Below, piece by piece: positions 26,801 to 36,330 of a stretch of 64,000 bases of DNA. Under the pieces are notes generated by a model. It was not told the origin of the DNA, ran no database searches, and saw only the letters and a list, made by a program, of their open reading frames with translations. This stretch comes from Xylocopilactobacillus apicola (GTDB lineage: Bacteria; Bacillota; Bacilli; Lactobacillales; Lactobacillaceae), in the NCBI RefSeq assembly GCF_033095985.1, contig NZ_AP026802.1, positions 1,860,001 to 1,924,000 of the forward strand, read 5' to 3'. The number at the start of each line of letters is the position of its first letter. Position 1 is the stretch's first letter. Both the position numbers and the translations under genes were made by a program.

Positions 26801-29800
26801 TACTGTGGATGTTACGCTTCAAGTTGTAAATTCAACTGCACCGAAAAATACAATTCAATTTGTTGATAATAACGGTGCTAACGTTGGTGCTCCTTTTGAT
26901 GTCTATGAAGCAAATGGTGCAGCAATTAAGGTCGGCATCTTTACTCCTGCTGGCAAAACTGCACCAAGCTTTAACTTTGACTCCTCAAAGACAGATCGTA
27001 AAATCAACATTAATGACGGTACTGATGTTACTGCTTCCGTTCATGTAAAAAATACTGTTCAATTTGTACTTGATGGTGATTCAATTAACAGTCCTGTAGA
27101 AGTTGAGGGTAATTCTGGCGAATCAGTTAATTTGACAGACTTGATTCCTACTGGATATGAACTACAGTCCACGCCGGTTTATGGACCAGAAGGCACTGCT
27201 CTGAGTGCTGTTTTACAGAAGAAAACTGATCCTTCCTTAATTAAAAACACTTTTACATTTAACACTTTGACAAGAGCTCAAATTGGCTCTGCTGTTGATG
27301 TTTATGGTGCCGAAAATGAAACTATTAATTTTGGAATCTTCATGCCAAACGGTTATGAATTATCTGATACTGCACCATCAATAATTAATAGTTCTCAACC
27401 GCGTTCAATTAATGTACGGCTTCGCGGCGGATCCCCGATCACAACGGTTACGAACCACGTTCAATTTAAGCTCAATGGTAATAACGTTGGCTCTGCAGTT
27501 GACGTTACTGGTAACCAAGGCGACAACATGACCTTGACTCAGTACATTCCGTCTGGTTATAGTATCCAGGGAACTCCAACATTAGCTGCTGATAACACTA
27601 CTGTTGATGTTACGCTTCAAGTCGCTGACGCAACTGCACCAAAAAATACAATTCAATTTGTAAATAATGGTGTAAACGTTGGTAGTGCTTTTGATGTCTA
27701 CGGACAAAATGGTGCTACGATTCAGCTGGGAATTTTTGCTCAAAGTTACGCTGGTCCAGCACTTAAAATCGACACAACGAAGACTAGTCGGCAAATCGAC
27801 TTCAACTCCGGTCTTGATATTGTTGCTCCAATTTCAGTTACGAACCATGTGCAATTTAAACTCAATGGTAATAACGTTGGTGCTCCAGTTGATGTAACTG
27901 GTAACCAAGACGACAATATGAACTTGTCTCAGTACATTCCGTCTGGTTATAGTATCCAGGGAACTCCAACATTAGCTGCTGATAATACTACTGTTGACGT
28001 TACGCTTCAAGTTGTAAATGCTAACGCATCAAAGAATACAATTCAATTTGTTGATAATAACGGTGCCAACGTCGGCGATCCGTTCGCCGTTTATGCTAAC
28101 GATGGTGACCCGATTAAACTCGGAATTTTTGCGCCAGCTGGCTTTACAGTCCCAAGTTTTAACTTTGATGCTTCTAAAACTGACCGAGAGATCGATGTTA
28201 CTACGGGACAAGATATTACAGCTCCAAACTCAGTTACTAACCACGTGCAATTCAAGATTGATGGCAACAATATTGGCGATCCGATCGATATAACTGGGAA
28301 TGTTAACGACACTATGAATCTAAATAACTACATTCCATCCGGCTATAAAATATCAACCATGCCAACAATTGTTGCAGACGGAAGTAATATTGATGTCACA
28401 CTTGAAGTTATCAACTCAAGTGCGGCCAAAAATACAATTCAATTTGTCAACAATGGCGCTAACGTTGGCAATCCATTCGATGTTTACGCCAACAATGGGG
28501 ATCCAATTAAGTTAGGAATTTTTGCACCAAATGGCTTTACTGTCCCAAGTTTCAATTTTGATGATTCTAAGACTAACCGAGAAATTGACGTTAATTCCGG
28601 TCAAGATGTAGTTGCTCCTGTTTCAGTTACTAACCACGTTCAATTTAAGCTCAATGGCAATAACATTGGTGCTCCAGTTGACGTTACTGGTAACCAAGAC
28701 GACAATATGAACTTGTCTCAGTACATTCCATCTGGTTATAGTATTCAGGGAACTCCAACGTTAGCTGCGGATAACACTACTGTTGACGTTACGCTTCAAG
28801 TCGCTGACGCAACTGCACCAAAAAATACAATTCAATTTGTAAATAATGGGGTAAACGTTGGTAGTGCTTTTGATGTCTACGGTCAAAATGGTGCTACGAT
28901 TCAGTTAGGAATTTTTGCTCAAAGTTACGCTGGTCCAGCACTTAAAATCGACACAACGAAGACTAGTCGACAAATCGACTTCAACTCCGGTCTTGATATT
29001 GTTGCTCCTGTTTCAGTTACGAACCATGTCCAATTTAAAGTTAATGGTAATAACATTGGTGCTCCAGTTGATGTAACTGGTAGCCAAGGCGACAACATGA
29101 CCTTGACTCAGTACATTCCATCTGGTTATAGCATCCAAGGAACTCCAACGTTAGCTGCGGATAACACTACTGTTGACGTTACGCTTCAAGTCGCTGACGC
29201 AACTGCACCAAAAAATACAATTCAATTTGTAAATAATGGGGTAAACGTTGGTAGTGCCTTTGATGTCTACGGTCAAAATGGTGTTGCAATTCAACTTGGA
29301 ATTTTTGCTCAAGGTTACGCTGGGCCAACGCTTCAAATTGATACTACGAAGACTAACCGGCAAATTGATTTTACGAGCGGTCAAGATATTACTACTCCTA
29401 ATTCAGTTACAAATCATATCCAATTCAAAATTAACGGAGTCAGTGTTGGTGCTCCTGTGAACATTACTGGTGCTGTTGGCGATAATATGAACCTAAGCCA
29501 GTATATCCCTTCAGGATACAATGTAGTTGGAACTCCACAACTAGGGGCTGACAACAGCAATGTTGATGTTTCGCTCCAAGTTGCTGACGCTACTGTACCA
29601 AAGAATACAATTCAGTTTGTCTCAAATGGTGCTAACGTTGGGAATGCCTTTGATGTCTACGGTCAAAATGGTGATGTCATTAACCTCGGAATCTTCAAAG
29701 GTAGTTATGCGGGTCCTGATCTACGTATCGATAGTACGAAGACTAATCGGCAAATTGACTTCTCAAGCGGTCAAGATGTTGTTGCTCCTGTTTCAGTTAC

Positions 29801-32800
29801 TAACCACGTTCAATTTAAACTCAATGGTAATAACATTGGTGCTCCAGTTGACGTTACTGGTAACCAAGACGACAATATGAACTTGAATCAGTACATTCCA
29901 TCTGGTTATAGTATTCAGGGAACTCCAACATTAGCTGCGGATAACACTACTGTTGACGTTACGCTTCAAGTCGCTGACGCTACTGCACCAAAAAATACAA
30001 TTCAATTTGTAAATAATGGTGTAAACGTTGGTAGTGCTTTTGATGTCTACGGACAAAATGGTACTACAATTCAACTTGGAATTTTTGCTCAAAGTTACGC
30101 TGGGCCAGCACTTAAAATCGACACTACTAAGACTAATCGGCAAATCGACTTCAACTCCGGTCTTGATATAGTTCCTAGCCCAGTTCAAGTCACTAAGACG
30201 GTTAAATTTACTGATCCAGATAATAATGTTCTCAAAGAAGAAACTGTCACCGGTGCCAAAGATTCCACTAAAGACATTAGCAGCCTTGTTCCAGACAATT
30301 ATGAACTAGTCAATGCTACTGACAAAGATATTACTTTAACTGACGACGGACAAGCAATTGTACTTCAAGTCCAAGGCAAAGAGTACAATAATACAATTTC
30401 GTTTGTTGACGAGACTACTCAGCAGAATCTTGGCTCACAATCTGTTCATGGACGCTATAACACTGCAATTACTGATTCGCTTCAAGTTCCTACCGGCTAT
30501 AAACTACAGAATCCAGGAATTGCTAGCACCCTTAAATTTGGCGCCAGCAATGCTGAAATCAAGGTTTCTGTTGTCAAAGACGAAAACCACGTTACTAACC
30601 AAATCCAATTTACGGTTGATGGAGCTAATCATGGTGCTCCAGTAGAAGTATCTGGTAACCTAAACGACGTAGTTGACATCGCTAGTTTAATGCCAAATGG
30701 TTATGAATTGAGCGATCCTTCGTTAGTCGTTAAGCTGGTAGCTAATGGTACAACTCAAACTGTTGCCATCAAGCAAAGTACTCCCGCTCCAAATAGTGTT
30801 ACTAATACCATCAAGTTCCAAACTGCCGATGGTGTCCAAGTTGGTCAGTCGGTTACAGTTACTGGGCTAACCAATGACATCATCAATCTTTCAAGTATGA
30901 TTCCTACGGGTTACGAATTAGTCGATCCTTCTGCGGTTCATAAAATTGGAGCTGCTGATGAAACAATCACTATTAACATCAAAAAGATCTCAACTGCAGT
31001 CGATAATTACATTCAATTTACCGTTAACGGTACCGATTTTGGTAGCATGATCAAAGTTAATGGCGAACCGGGATCAAACATTAACGTGGCTTCTCACCTA
31101 CCAGCAGGCTACGAATTAGTAGATCCAGCAGCAATTGTCAAAGTCGACTCATCTAACGGCAAAATTGTGAAAATTGCCATTAAGAAAACTGCTGTTGCTG
31201 TAACCAACACTGTTAAAATTACTGATCCAGAAGGCAATGTCTTAACACATCAAGACTTCACAGGAAATCTTGACGACACGCAAGATATTAGCAGCCTCCT
31301 GCCAGAAAATTACGAATGGATTAATAATAGCGATAAAACAGTGACTCTTGGGACCAATGGTCACGTAATCACTGTTCAAGTTCAGGGTAAAGAGTATCAT
31401 AACGAACTGAACTTCATTGATGACGAGAAACAAACACTTGTCGGCAAACAAGATATCACTGGTCGTTTTAACACGATGATTGATACAAGCTCGCTCAATA
31501 TTCCAGCTGGCTATAAGCTGAAAATCTCAATGTCTCGTGGTGCAAGTGGCGTCAGAATCGGGGTTAACGACGCAAAAGTCACCGTTCATGTCGAAAGAGA
31601 TGCAACCCAAGTATCAAACCAGATTCAATTTACAGTAAACGGTACTAACTTGGGAGCACCTGCAACGGTAACGGGTAAAGTTGGTGATCCAATTAGTCTA
31701 ACTTCCCTTATTCCCAACGGTTACGAATTGGTTACGCCAAATTCTAGTTTAACTTTTGCAGCTGATGGTACAACTCAGACTGTTGCACTAAAGAAGAAAA
31801 CTGCTTCCGTAAATGATGTTACCAACACCATCAAATTCCAGTTAGCTGATGGCACTGCAGTTGGAACTCCATTAACAGTTACTGGTCAAACCAATGACGT
31901 CATTAACCTTGCGACAATGATTCCTGCTGGTTACGAATTAGTTAATAAATCAGACGTCCATAAGATTGGTGCTGCCGATGCTACGCTAACAATCACTGTT
32001 CAGAAAATTTCGACTGCTGTTGATAATTACGTTCAATTTACAGTCAACGGTACTGACTTCGGTACGATGATTACAGTTAATGGCGAACCAAATTCAACTA
32101 TCGATCTTTCAAATAAGATTCCAGCTGGCTATGAATTAGTCGATAAAACTACTCATCTTAAGATCGATGCTACCAATGGTAAAATCATCAAAGTCGCAAT
32201 CAAAGGAGTCGCAGTTAAAAATACCGTTAACATTACTATCAATGGTCAACAAGTTGGTTCTGTCAGTGTGTCTGGTAACCAATTTGACAACATCGACCTC
32301 AGTTCATTCCTTCCTAGTGGCTATGAAGTAGCTTCGACACCTACATTGAATGCCGACGGAACAGTTCAAAACGTTGCAATCCAAAAGAAAAATGATTCGA
32401 CGTTAATTGAATATAAAGTCAATTTAACATCGACGGATGGTTCAATAAATAAAGAAGTTAAGCTCTATGGTAAACCAGGTGATCCAGTCAAACTGGGAAT
32501 CTTCGTACCAACTGGTTACACTGCACCAACAAATGCTAAATTTGGTGCAGCAGGTGTGCCTCTACCTATCCAGTTAACGAAGTCTGGTACGCCAGCACCA
32601 ACGATGGGAACTAATTATCTTCAGTTCACTGTTGACGGAGTTAACTATGGTGATCAAGTTAAAGTAACTGGCACCATCGGTAGTGCAATTAAGATCAGTG
32701 ACTTCATTCCAAGTGGTTATGAATTAGTTGACAAAAATGCGAGCGCATCAATTGACAGTAGTGCAACGGTCTACAAGATCGCAATCAAAAAGACTAATGC

Positions 32801-33890
32801 TCCAATTGCTACTACTAACTACGTTCAATTTACCGTTAATGGTATCAACTACGGAGCTGCAATCAAAGTAAGTGGAAATATTGATGACGTTATCAATTTA
32901 ACCAGCCTGATTCCAAGCGGTTATGAACTAGCAACAACGCCAACTACAATTAAATTTGGGTTAGAAGGAACTACTCATCGCGTAGAACTAAAACAAACTA
33001 CTAATACTCAAACTGTTGAGAATTACCTCCAATTTACAATCGATGGTCAGGACTACAGCATCAGAATTGCCAGAACTGGAAAACTAGGCGATAAATTAGA
33101 TCCTACTCCGTGGATCCCTGCTGGTTATGAGCTGGTTGATAAAACGACTCCTCTTCAATTCCAAGCTAACGGAACAGTTCAACGAATTGCTCTTCAAAAA
33201 TCAACTACTCCAGCTAAAACTACAGTTACTAATTGGATTCAATTAACAATGGATGGCACGGCTCTTGGGAGCCCGATCAAAGTAACGGGCACAACTGGTA
33301 ATCCAATTACCCTCAGTAGCGTAATCCCTGCTGGTTACGAACTCGTTAATAAAGCTACTACCATGAACTTTGGTAGCGACGGCGATGTTTATCAAGTTGC
33401 AGTTAAGAAATCAATAACTCCAACGCCAGCACTATCAACTGTTCAGAATTATATTCAATTTACAGTCGATGGAAAAGATTTCAGTTCTCAAATTCTGAGA
33501 ACAGGTAAATTAGGTGATGTAATTGATGTCGCTTCATTGGTTCCAGCAGGCTATACTTTAGCTGATAAGAATCTTACCTACCGTTTTGTAGAGGATGGAA
33601 CGATCCAAAGAATCGCCCTTCAAAAACTTGCAGGTGCAACTGACCCTGCTAGTAGTTTTAATGCTAAAAAAGCAGCAGATCCTGCCAGCAAAACTTACAG
33701 CGATCCAGCTGATCCAGCAAGTTCAACTACTCGCAAACAAGCATCCCTACCTCAAACGGGAAGTGACGAGATTCAAGCTGCTGCACTAAGTGCTTTAGGA
33801 GTCACAACTGCAGGCGCCGCTGCTCTGTGGTTCAGCTCAAGAAGAAAACGACTTCAAAAAATTCGCAGCATTGAACATTCAGGCAAATAG
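23826..33890 (+). CDS. Giant LPXTG-anchored repeat adhesin (MucBP-like)
   Basis: 3354 residues from the ATG at 23826 (GAGGAG 7 nt upstream). Signal peptide residues 1-40 with a very basic start (KRKRRKRQ) and cleavage expected after VFA. Residues 41-230 form a Q/E/A-rich stalk with one MucBP-like unit (YTVIYKDENGKIIN). From about 230 to 3250 runs an almost unbroken series of beta-rich units with the pattern 'V.N.VQF...G...G....V.G..GD.I.L...IP.GYEL', the PxGY core being typical of MucBP-like beta-grasp modules. In the middle the units alternate as two types with a 131-residue superperiod. A DPAS-rich wall-spanning segment precedes the sorting signal LPQTG (3308-3312), a hydrophobic helix and a basic tail. 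It is likely to bind mucus, glycans or other cells; the ligand is not known. Confidence 0.9.
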   Translation: MYNVPKRKRRKRQVPKVLLYSATVLTVTSTNVLPAVSVFAESQTPTKQNEQDNSELLQQEPLAQNQDDSNEPAQSEEASSEQTANYTVIYKDENGKIININDHFSSEAGNDVSTLIANDVTKLTGNWELIDPTSSIITPVSSKTPIEVTLKQQDQPNAEQEAPETPASSNQQVEQNEAESIQEKDETPIAASASESQETKVETPAPENNQLQSQNITPKAAVSNKIAIVLNGATLETITVSGEEGSSINLNSWIPSGYALTDDYKFKADNTNQTVEILKVDDPSFVKNTIQIKDSNGTPIGAAFDVYGVVGQKINFGIFLADGYDPIDNNTVFDYSQGVRDISVKVSSSPNSQRVTNEVQFTIDGTNVGNTVEINGRLDDEMNLSQWIPSGYKTTTTPHFNDGISTQKIALEKISNASFKKNTIQFKNGNANVGSSFDVFGTSGDSINFGIFMPEGYNIPSVTFDESTSTRDISLTGNNQVTNILSFKENGNVVSTIPISGKKGTTLDITRLLPENYEIVNSGDNVVTFDDAVLNKDINIQGKIIPKNSILFVDDTTQAIVGSQEVANARYNSAITLNLPTNYLLKNDKATFAVGADQSTISVPVKKDQNHIDNYVQFKVDGNNFGEKIKVTGKLNDTITFNNNEIPSGYELDGTAPVFAADGSTVEVNLKKSAVAGNIENTVEFQDQNNTTVGGPYTVSGAKDAAINLASLIPAGYELVGTAPIFNDTNTSHIVKVKLSTPAAVTNYVQFTIDGQDQGEMHEVSGNPGSKINLSSLIPTGYELVNPTPTPTIDPNKGTIIRVAIMKAGVSVTNHVQFKIDNNNIGSAVDVTGKQGNNMNLSQYIPSGYKIVGTPVLAADNTTVDVTLQVADATAPKNTIQFVNNGVNVGSAFDVYGQNGATIQLGIFAQSYAGPALKIDTTKSSRQIDFTSGLDIVAPVSVTNHVQFKLNGNNVGAAVDVTGNQDDNMTLTQYIPSGYKIVGTPVLAADNSTVDVTLQVVNSTAPKNTIQFVDNNGANVGAPFDVYEANGAAIKVGIFTPAGKTAPSFNFDSSKTDRKININDGTDVTASVHVKNTVQFVLDGDSINSPVEVEGNSGESVNLTDLIPTGYELQSTPVYGPEGTALSAVLQKKTDPSLIKNTFTFNTLTRAQIGSAVDVYGAENETINFGIFMPNGYELSDTAPSIINSSQPRSINVRLRGGSPITTVTNHVQFKLNGNNVGSAVDVTGNQGDNMTLTQYIPSGYSIQGTPTLAADNTTVDVTLQVADATAPKNTIQFVNNGVNVGSAFDVYGQNGATIQLGIFAQSYAGPALKIDTTKTSRQIDFNSGLDIVAPISVTNHVQFKLNGNNVGAPVDVTGNQDDNMNLSQYIPSGYSIQGTPTLAADNTTVDVTLQVVNANASKNTIQFVDNNGANVGDPFAVYANDGDPIKLGIFAPAGFTVPSFNFDASKTDREIDVTTGQDITAPNSVTNHVQFKIDGNNIGDPIDITGNVNDTMNLNNYIPSGYKISTMPTIVADGSNIDVTLEVINSSAAKNTIQFVNNGANVGNPFDVYANNGDPIKLGIFAPNGFTVPSFNFDDSKTNREIDVNSGQDVVAPVSVTNHVQFKLNGNNIGAPVDVTGNQDDNMNLSQYIPSGYSIQGTPTLAADNTTVDVTLQVADATAPKNTIQFVNNGVNVGSAFDVYGQNGATIQLGIFAQSYAGPALKIDTTKTSRQIDFNSGLDIVAPVSVTNHVQFKVNGNNIGAPVDVTGSQGDNMTLTQYIPSGYSIQGTPTLAADNTTVDVTLQVADATAPKNTIQFVNNGVNVGSAFDVYGQNGVAIQLGIFAQGYAGPTLQIDTTKTNRQIDFTSGQDITTPNSVTNHIQFKINGVSVGAPVNITGAVGDNMNLSQYIPSGYNVVGTPQLGADNSNVDVSLQVADATVPKNTIQFVSNGANVGNAFDVYGQNGDVINLGIFKGSYAGPDLRIDSTKTNRQIDFSSGQDVVAPVSVTNHVQFKLNGNNIGAPVDVTGNQDDNMNLNQYIPSGYSIQGTPTLAADNTTVDVTLQVADATAPKNTIQFVNNGVNVGSAFDVYGQNGTTIQLGIFAQSYAGPALKIDTTKTNRQIDFNSGLDIVPSPVQVTKTVKFTDPDNNVLKEETVTGAKDSTKDISSLVPDNYELVNATDKDITLTDDGQAIVLQVQGKEYNNTISFVDETTQQNLGSQSVHGRYNTAITDSLQVPTGYKLQNPGIASTLKFGASNAEIKVSVVKDENHVTNQIQFTVDGANHGAPVEVSGNLNDVVDIASLMPNGYELSDPSLVVKLVANGTTQTVAIKQSTPAPNSVTNTIKFQTADGVQVGQSVTVTGLTNDIINLSSMIPTGYELVDPSAVHKIGAADETITINIKKISTAVDNYIQFTVNGTDFGSMIKVNGEPGSNINVASHLPAGYELVDPAAIVKVDSSNGKIVKIAIKKTAVAVTNTVKITDPEGNVLTHQDFTGNLDDTQDISSLLPENYEWINNSDKTVTLGTNGHVITVQVQGKEYHNELNFIDDEKQTLVGKQDITGRFNTMIDTSSLNIPAGYKLKISMSRGASGVRIGVNDAKVTVHVERDATQVSNQIQFTVNGTNLGAPATVTGKVGDPISLTSLIPNGYELVTPNSSLTFAADGTTQTVALKKKTASVNDVTNTIKFQLADGTAVGTPLTVTGQTNDVINLATMIPAGYELVNKSDVHKIGAADATLTITVQKISTAVDNYVQFTVNGTDFGTMITVNGEPNSTIDLSNKIPAGYELVDKTTHLKIDATNGKIIKVAIKGVAVKNTVNITINGQQVGSVSVSGNQFDNIDLSSFLPSGYEVASTPTLNADGTVQNVAIQKKNDSTLIEYKVNLTSTDGSINKEVKLYGKPGDPVKLGIFVPTGYTAPTNAKFGAAGVPLPIQLTKSGTPAPTMGTNYLQFTVDGVNYGDQVKVTGTIGSAIKISDFIPSGYELVDKNASASIDSSATVYKIAIKKTNAPIATTNYVQFTVNGINYGAAIKVSGNIDDVINLTSLIPSGYELATTPTTIKFGLEGTTHRVELKQTTNTQTVENYLQFTIDGQDYSIRIARTGKLGDKLDPTPWIPAGYELVDKTTPLQFQANGTVQRIALQKSTTPAKTTVTNWIQLTMDGTALGSPIKVTGTTGNPITLSSVIPAGYELVNKATTMNFGSDGDVYQVAVKKSITPTPALSTVQNYIQFTVDGKDFSSQILRTGKLGDVIDVASLVPAGYTLADKNLTYRFVEDGTIQRIALQKLAGATDPASSFNAKKAADPASKTYSDPADPASSTTRKQASLPQTGSDEIQAAALSALGVTTAGAAALWFSSRRKRLQKIRSIEHSGK
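26250..30180 (+). repeat. Coding tandem repeat array, about 393 bp per unit
   Basis: Inside the adhesin, about ten consecutive 393-bp (131-residue) units each combine an A half (VTNHVQFKLNGNNVGAPVDV...) and a B half (KNTIQFVNNGVNVGSAFDVY...). Several units (for example the blocks near 26431, 27630, 28801, 29191 and 29980) are almost identical over hundreds of bases, indicating recent duplication or gene conversion. Length variation between strains and assembly collapse are both to be expected. Confidence 0.85.
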
Positions 33891-33900
33891 AAACTAAAAA

Positions 33901-33928
33901 AACTGAAGCTAAAAACTTCAGTTTTTTT
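33901..33928. terminator. Bidirectional terminator between adhesin and ABC transporter genes
   Basis: AACTGAAG (33901-33908), 7-nt loop, CTTCAGTT (33916-33923), with A run before and T run after, so it works on both strands. It covers the stop codon of the substrate-binding protein on the minus strand. Confidence 0.85.
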
Positions 33929-34748
33929 GTTGTCTTTCTAGATCTTGCCCGAACCACTTCTTAGAGATCTCCGCTAATTTACCGTTTTTTTTGAGTATTT
34001 TTAAGCCTTCGTTAATTTTATTAGCCAGCTCTCGATCAGACTTTCTTAAGCCAACAGCGAAACTTTCTGGTTTAAAGCCACCACTAATAACCGAATAATC
34101 TGAGGGATTGCTTTCATGTGATAAATAATAAGTTGCATAGCCACGATCGATTAATAAGCCGTCAATGCGTCCTGCATTTAAATCCATAAAAGCTTCATTA
34201 AATCCATCGTACAGCACCGGTTCATGGTTCTTGACCAGATCTTTTAAAATCTTTGGCTGCTTTTCGAACCGGTCATACCCAGAAGATCCATTCTGCAAAC
34301 CCACAACTTTTCCTTTAAGATCTTGAAACGACTTGATTCCCGATTTTTTTAAGGCAACGATCACCTGTCCATTACGAAGATAACTATCGCTAAACAATAC
34401 TTTCTGCGCTCGTTCGTCAGTCCTGGAGTACCCGTTCCAGATGAGATCAATCGTCTGATTCTGCAGTTCATTTTCCTTCATCGACCAGTCAATCGGTTGA
34501 AAATCCACTTTAATCCCGTAAAGATCAAACACCGCTTTGGCTAGATCAACGTCAAAACCTACAATCTGTCCTGATTTATTTTGAAAACCCATCGGAACAA
34601 AAGTATCATCAAGACCCACGATGACCTTTTTTTCTGCTTTAATGCGTGGCCACTGATCACCGTCAGTTTTTTGCCGACCACAGCCTACCAAAGATAAGCT
34701 GGTGAGCAAGGTCAAGAAAATCAGTAAAACATTTTTTCTTTTAGTCAT
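33918..34748 (-). CDS. Amino-acid ABC transporter substrate-binding lipoprotein
   Basis: 276 residues. N-terminal lipoprotein signal with lipobox LVGC (Cys23). The mature part is a family-3 solute-binding protein: KKVIVGLDDTFVPMGFQNKSGQIVGFDVDLAKAVF, then IDWSMKENELQNQTIDLIWNGYSRTDERAQKV and LKGKVVGLQNGSSGYD. These proteins bind polar amino acids or cystine on the outer membrane face. Third gene of the T-box-controlled operon; its start is 9 nt after the ATPase. Confidence 0.9.
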   Translation of the reverse strand: MTKRKNVLLIFLTLLTSLSLVGCGRQKTDGDQWPRIKAEKKVIVGLDDTFVPMGFQNKSGQIVGFDVDLAKAVFDLYGIKVDFQPIDWSMKENELQNQTIDLIWNGYSRTDERAQKVLFSDSYLRNGQVIVALKKSGIKSFQDLKGKVVGLQNGSSGYDRFEKQPKILKDLVKNHEPVLYDGFNEAFMDLNAGRIDGLLIDRGYATYYLSHESNPSDYSVISGGFKPESFAVGLRKSDRELANKINEGLKILKKNGKLAEISKKWFGQDLERQQKN

Positions 34749-34757
34749 CTAAGCCTC

Positions 34758-35390
34758 CTAGAGCGCTTCAACGTGCAGCATGTCATCGGCAATGTGTTTA
34801 GCAAATTCCAGGTCATGCGTCACCACGATTTGGGTGATCCCCTGATCTTTTAACTCCAAAATCACCTTCTCGACTTGCTCTCGCAATTCTGGGTCAAGAG
34901 CGCTCGTCGGCTCATCGTAACCGATGATTTTTGGCTTCATCGCCAAAGCTCGAGCCAGCGCCACCCGCTGTTTCTGCCCGCCAGACAACTGATAAGGCAT
35001 TAATTTCTCCTTACCTTGAAGTCCCAATTGTTCAAGAAGTGCTTTAGATTGCTCCTTGGAAGTTACCTTATCTTCTTTCAAAACTAGCGTGGGCGCCAAA
35101 GTGATATTATCGATTACCGAAAGATGCGGAAAAAGTTGAAAATCTTGAAATACCACTCCGACAATTTGATCGATATTAGCCATCTCAACTGGATTAAAAG
35201 GCGTGCCATCAATGATCAAATCACCTGAATCAATTGTTTCTAATCCTGCCAAACATCGAAGCAGTGTAGTTTTTCCGGCCCCAGATGGTCCGACGATCGT
35301 CAAAATTTCGCCATCTTTAATCTCTAAGTTCAACTGATCAATGATCTTGCGTTCACCGAAGCTTTTTACCAAATTCTTAATTACTAGCAT
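34758..35390 (-). CDS. Amino-acid ABC transporter ATP-binding protein (GlnQ-like)
   Basis: 210 residues, rather short for the family (usually about 240). ATG behind AGGAGG. Walker A GPSGAGKTT (34-42), Q-loop VFQDFQLFPHLSV, signature LSGGQKQRVALARAL, Walker B IIGYDEPTSALDP and switch His in VVTHD are all present. Second gene of the operon, powering uptake by the adjacent permease and binding protein. Confidence 0.93.
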   Translation of the reverse strand: MLVIKNLVKSFGERKIIDQLNLEIKDGEILTIVGPSGAGKTTLLRCLAGLETIDSGDLIIDGTPFNPVEMANIDQIVGVVFQDFQLFPHLSVIDNITLAPTLVLKEDKVTSKEQSKALLEQLGLQGKEKLMPYQLSGGQKQRVALARALAMKPKIIGYDEPTSALDPELREQVEKVILELKDQGITQIVVTHDLEFAKHIADDMLHVEAL

Positions 35391-35402
35391 GTTGTCGCCC
35401 TC

Positions 35403-36044
35403 CTATTTGTAATACTGATAATGTTTTTCTAATTTTCTAGAGAGGAGCGTTAACCCCGCCGTCAACAAGAGATAAATCGCACCAACTAGAAGGAGCGGTA
35501 CCAAGCTCACATCGCGACTCATCGCAATTTTCCCAGCTCTTAAAAGATCTCCAAGCCCTAAAACGTAGATCAGTGAAGTATCTTTAACTAAGTTAATTAC
35601 TTCGTTTCCGATCGACGGCAATACAATTTTGACCACCTGGGGCAAAATAATTTTGCTGATAGTCTGCCATTTTGTTAACCTCAGGACTTTTGCCGCTTCA
35701 TATTGACCTTCTGGAATTGACTGAATCCCGCCCCGGAAAATTTCTGCAAAATATGCGGCATAATTTAAAATGAAAGCAAACAATGCTGCATCATAGCGTT
35801 CAAAAACCACGCCAATTAGAGGCAAGCCATAAAATACGAAAATCAATTGCAGTAACAATGGCGTTCCGCGCATCAGCCAAATATAAAAATCAATCAAAAT
35901 TCTCAACGGTTTAAAGCGGGTCTGCAGGGCAAATGCCACCAAAATTCCTAACGGAATTGATCCCACCAACGTAAAGAAAAAAACTTTTAAAGTCATCACT
36001 GCCCCGTTTAATAACGCTGGCAAAATTTCTAAAGTGTATTTCAT
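35403..36044 (-). CDS. Amino-acid ABC transporter permease (GlnP/HisM-like)
   Basis: 213 residues from the ATG at 36044 (AGGGAG 7 nt upstream); an in-frame start 57 nt earlier falls inside the T-box terminator and is rejected. Five membrane segments and the EAA loop EAAKVLRLTKWQTISKIILPQ, which docks to the ATPase. First gene of the three-gene operon downstream of the T-box leader. Confidence 0.92.
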   Translation of the reverse strand: MKYTLEILPALLNGAVMTLKVFFFTLVGSIPLGILVAFALQTRFKPLRILIDFYIWLMRGTPLLLQLIFVFYGLPLIGVVFERYDAALFAFILNYAAYFAEIFRGGIQSIPEGQYEAAKVLRLTKWQTISKIILPQVVKIVLPSIGNEVINLVKDTSLIYVLGLGDLLRAGKIAMSRDVSLVPLLLVGAIYLLLTAGLTLLSRKLEKHYQYYK

Positions 36045-36062
36045 CTTTTTTCTCCCTATAAC

Positions 36063-36330
36063 TAAAAAAAGTCCCTTAGCTAGAATAGCTAAAGGACGCA
36101 TGAACGTGGTTCCACCTTTTTTTCGTTAACGCCTCACGACGATAACCTCAGGAAGTCAAACAACTTCTGATGCAATAACGGGCATGCCCGAACCTCTCTA
36201 CTGAGTTTCAAAAGGTTAATACTCCCAGATGTGTTTCACTTCCCGCTTCTGCCTTTTTCCATCAACCAAAGGCTCTCTGTAAGAAACCAGTAAAGTTACT
36301 CTTCTGTTCAAAGTATGATTGCATATATAT
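36063..36330 (-). promoter_or_regulatory. T-box riboswitch controlling the amino-acid ABC operon
   Basis: The minus strand has the T-box sequence AAGGTGGAACCACG (36105-36118) followed by the terminator hairpin GTCCTTTAGCT...AGCTAAGGGAC and seven T (36064-36097). Upstream are the Stem I AG-bulge CAGAGAG (about 36273), the GGTTGATGGAAAAAGG distal region and the specifier region GUGAAACACAUCUGGGAG (36222-36239). Uncharged tRNA binding would stabilise the antiterminator and switch on the transporter. The specifier triplet cannot be fixed by eye: ACA (Thr), AAC (Asn) and CAC (His) are all possible registers. The T-box bulge UGGA would pair with a tRNA carrying U at the discriminator position. Confidence 0.92.

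Noticed and set aside
24500-33500. Repeated sequence that could suggest a CRISPR or satellite array
   Set aside because: The repeats keep a single open plus-strand frame, have a period of about 393 bp, and encode beta-repeat modules; minus-strand and shifted frames there are shadows of the same repeats.
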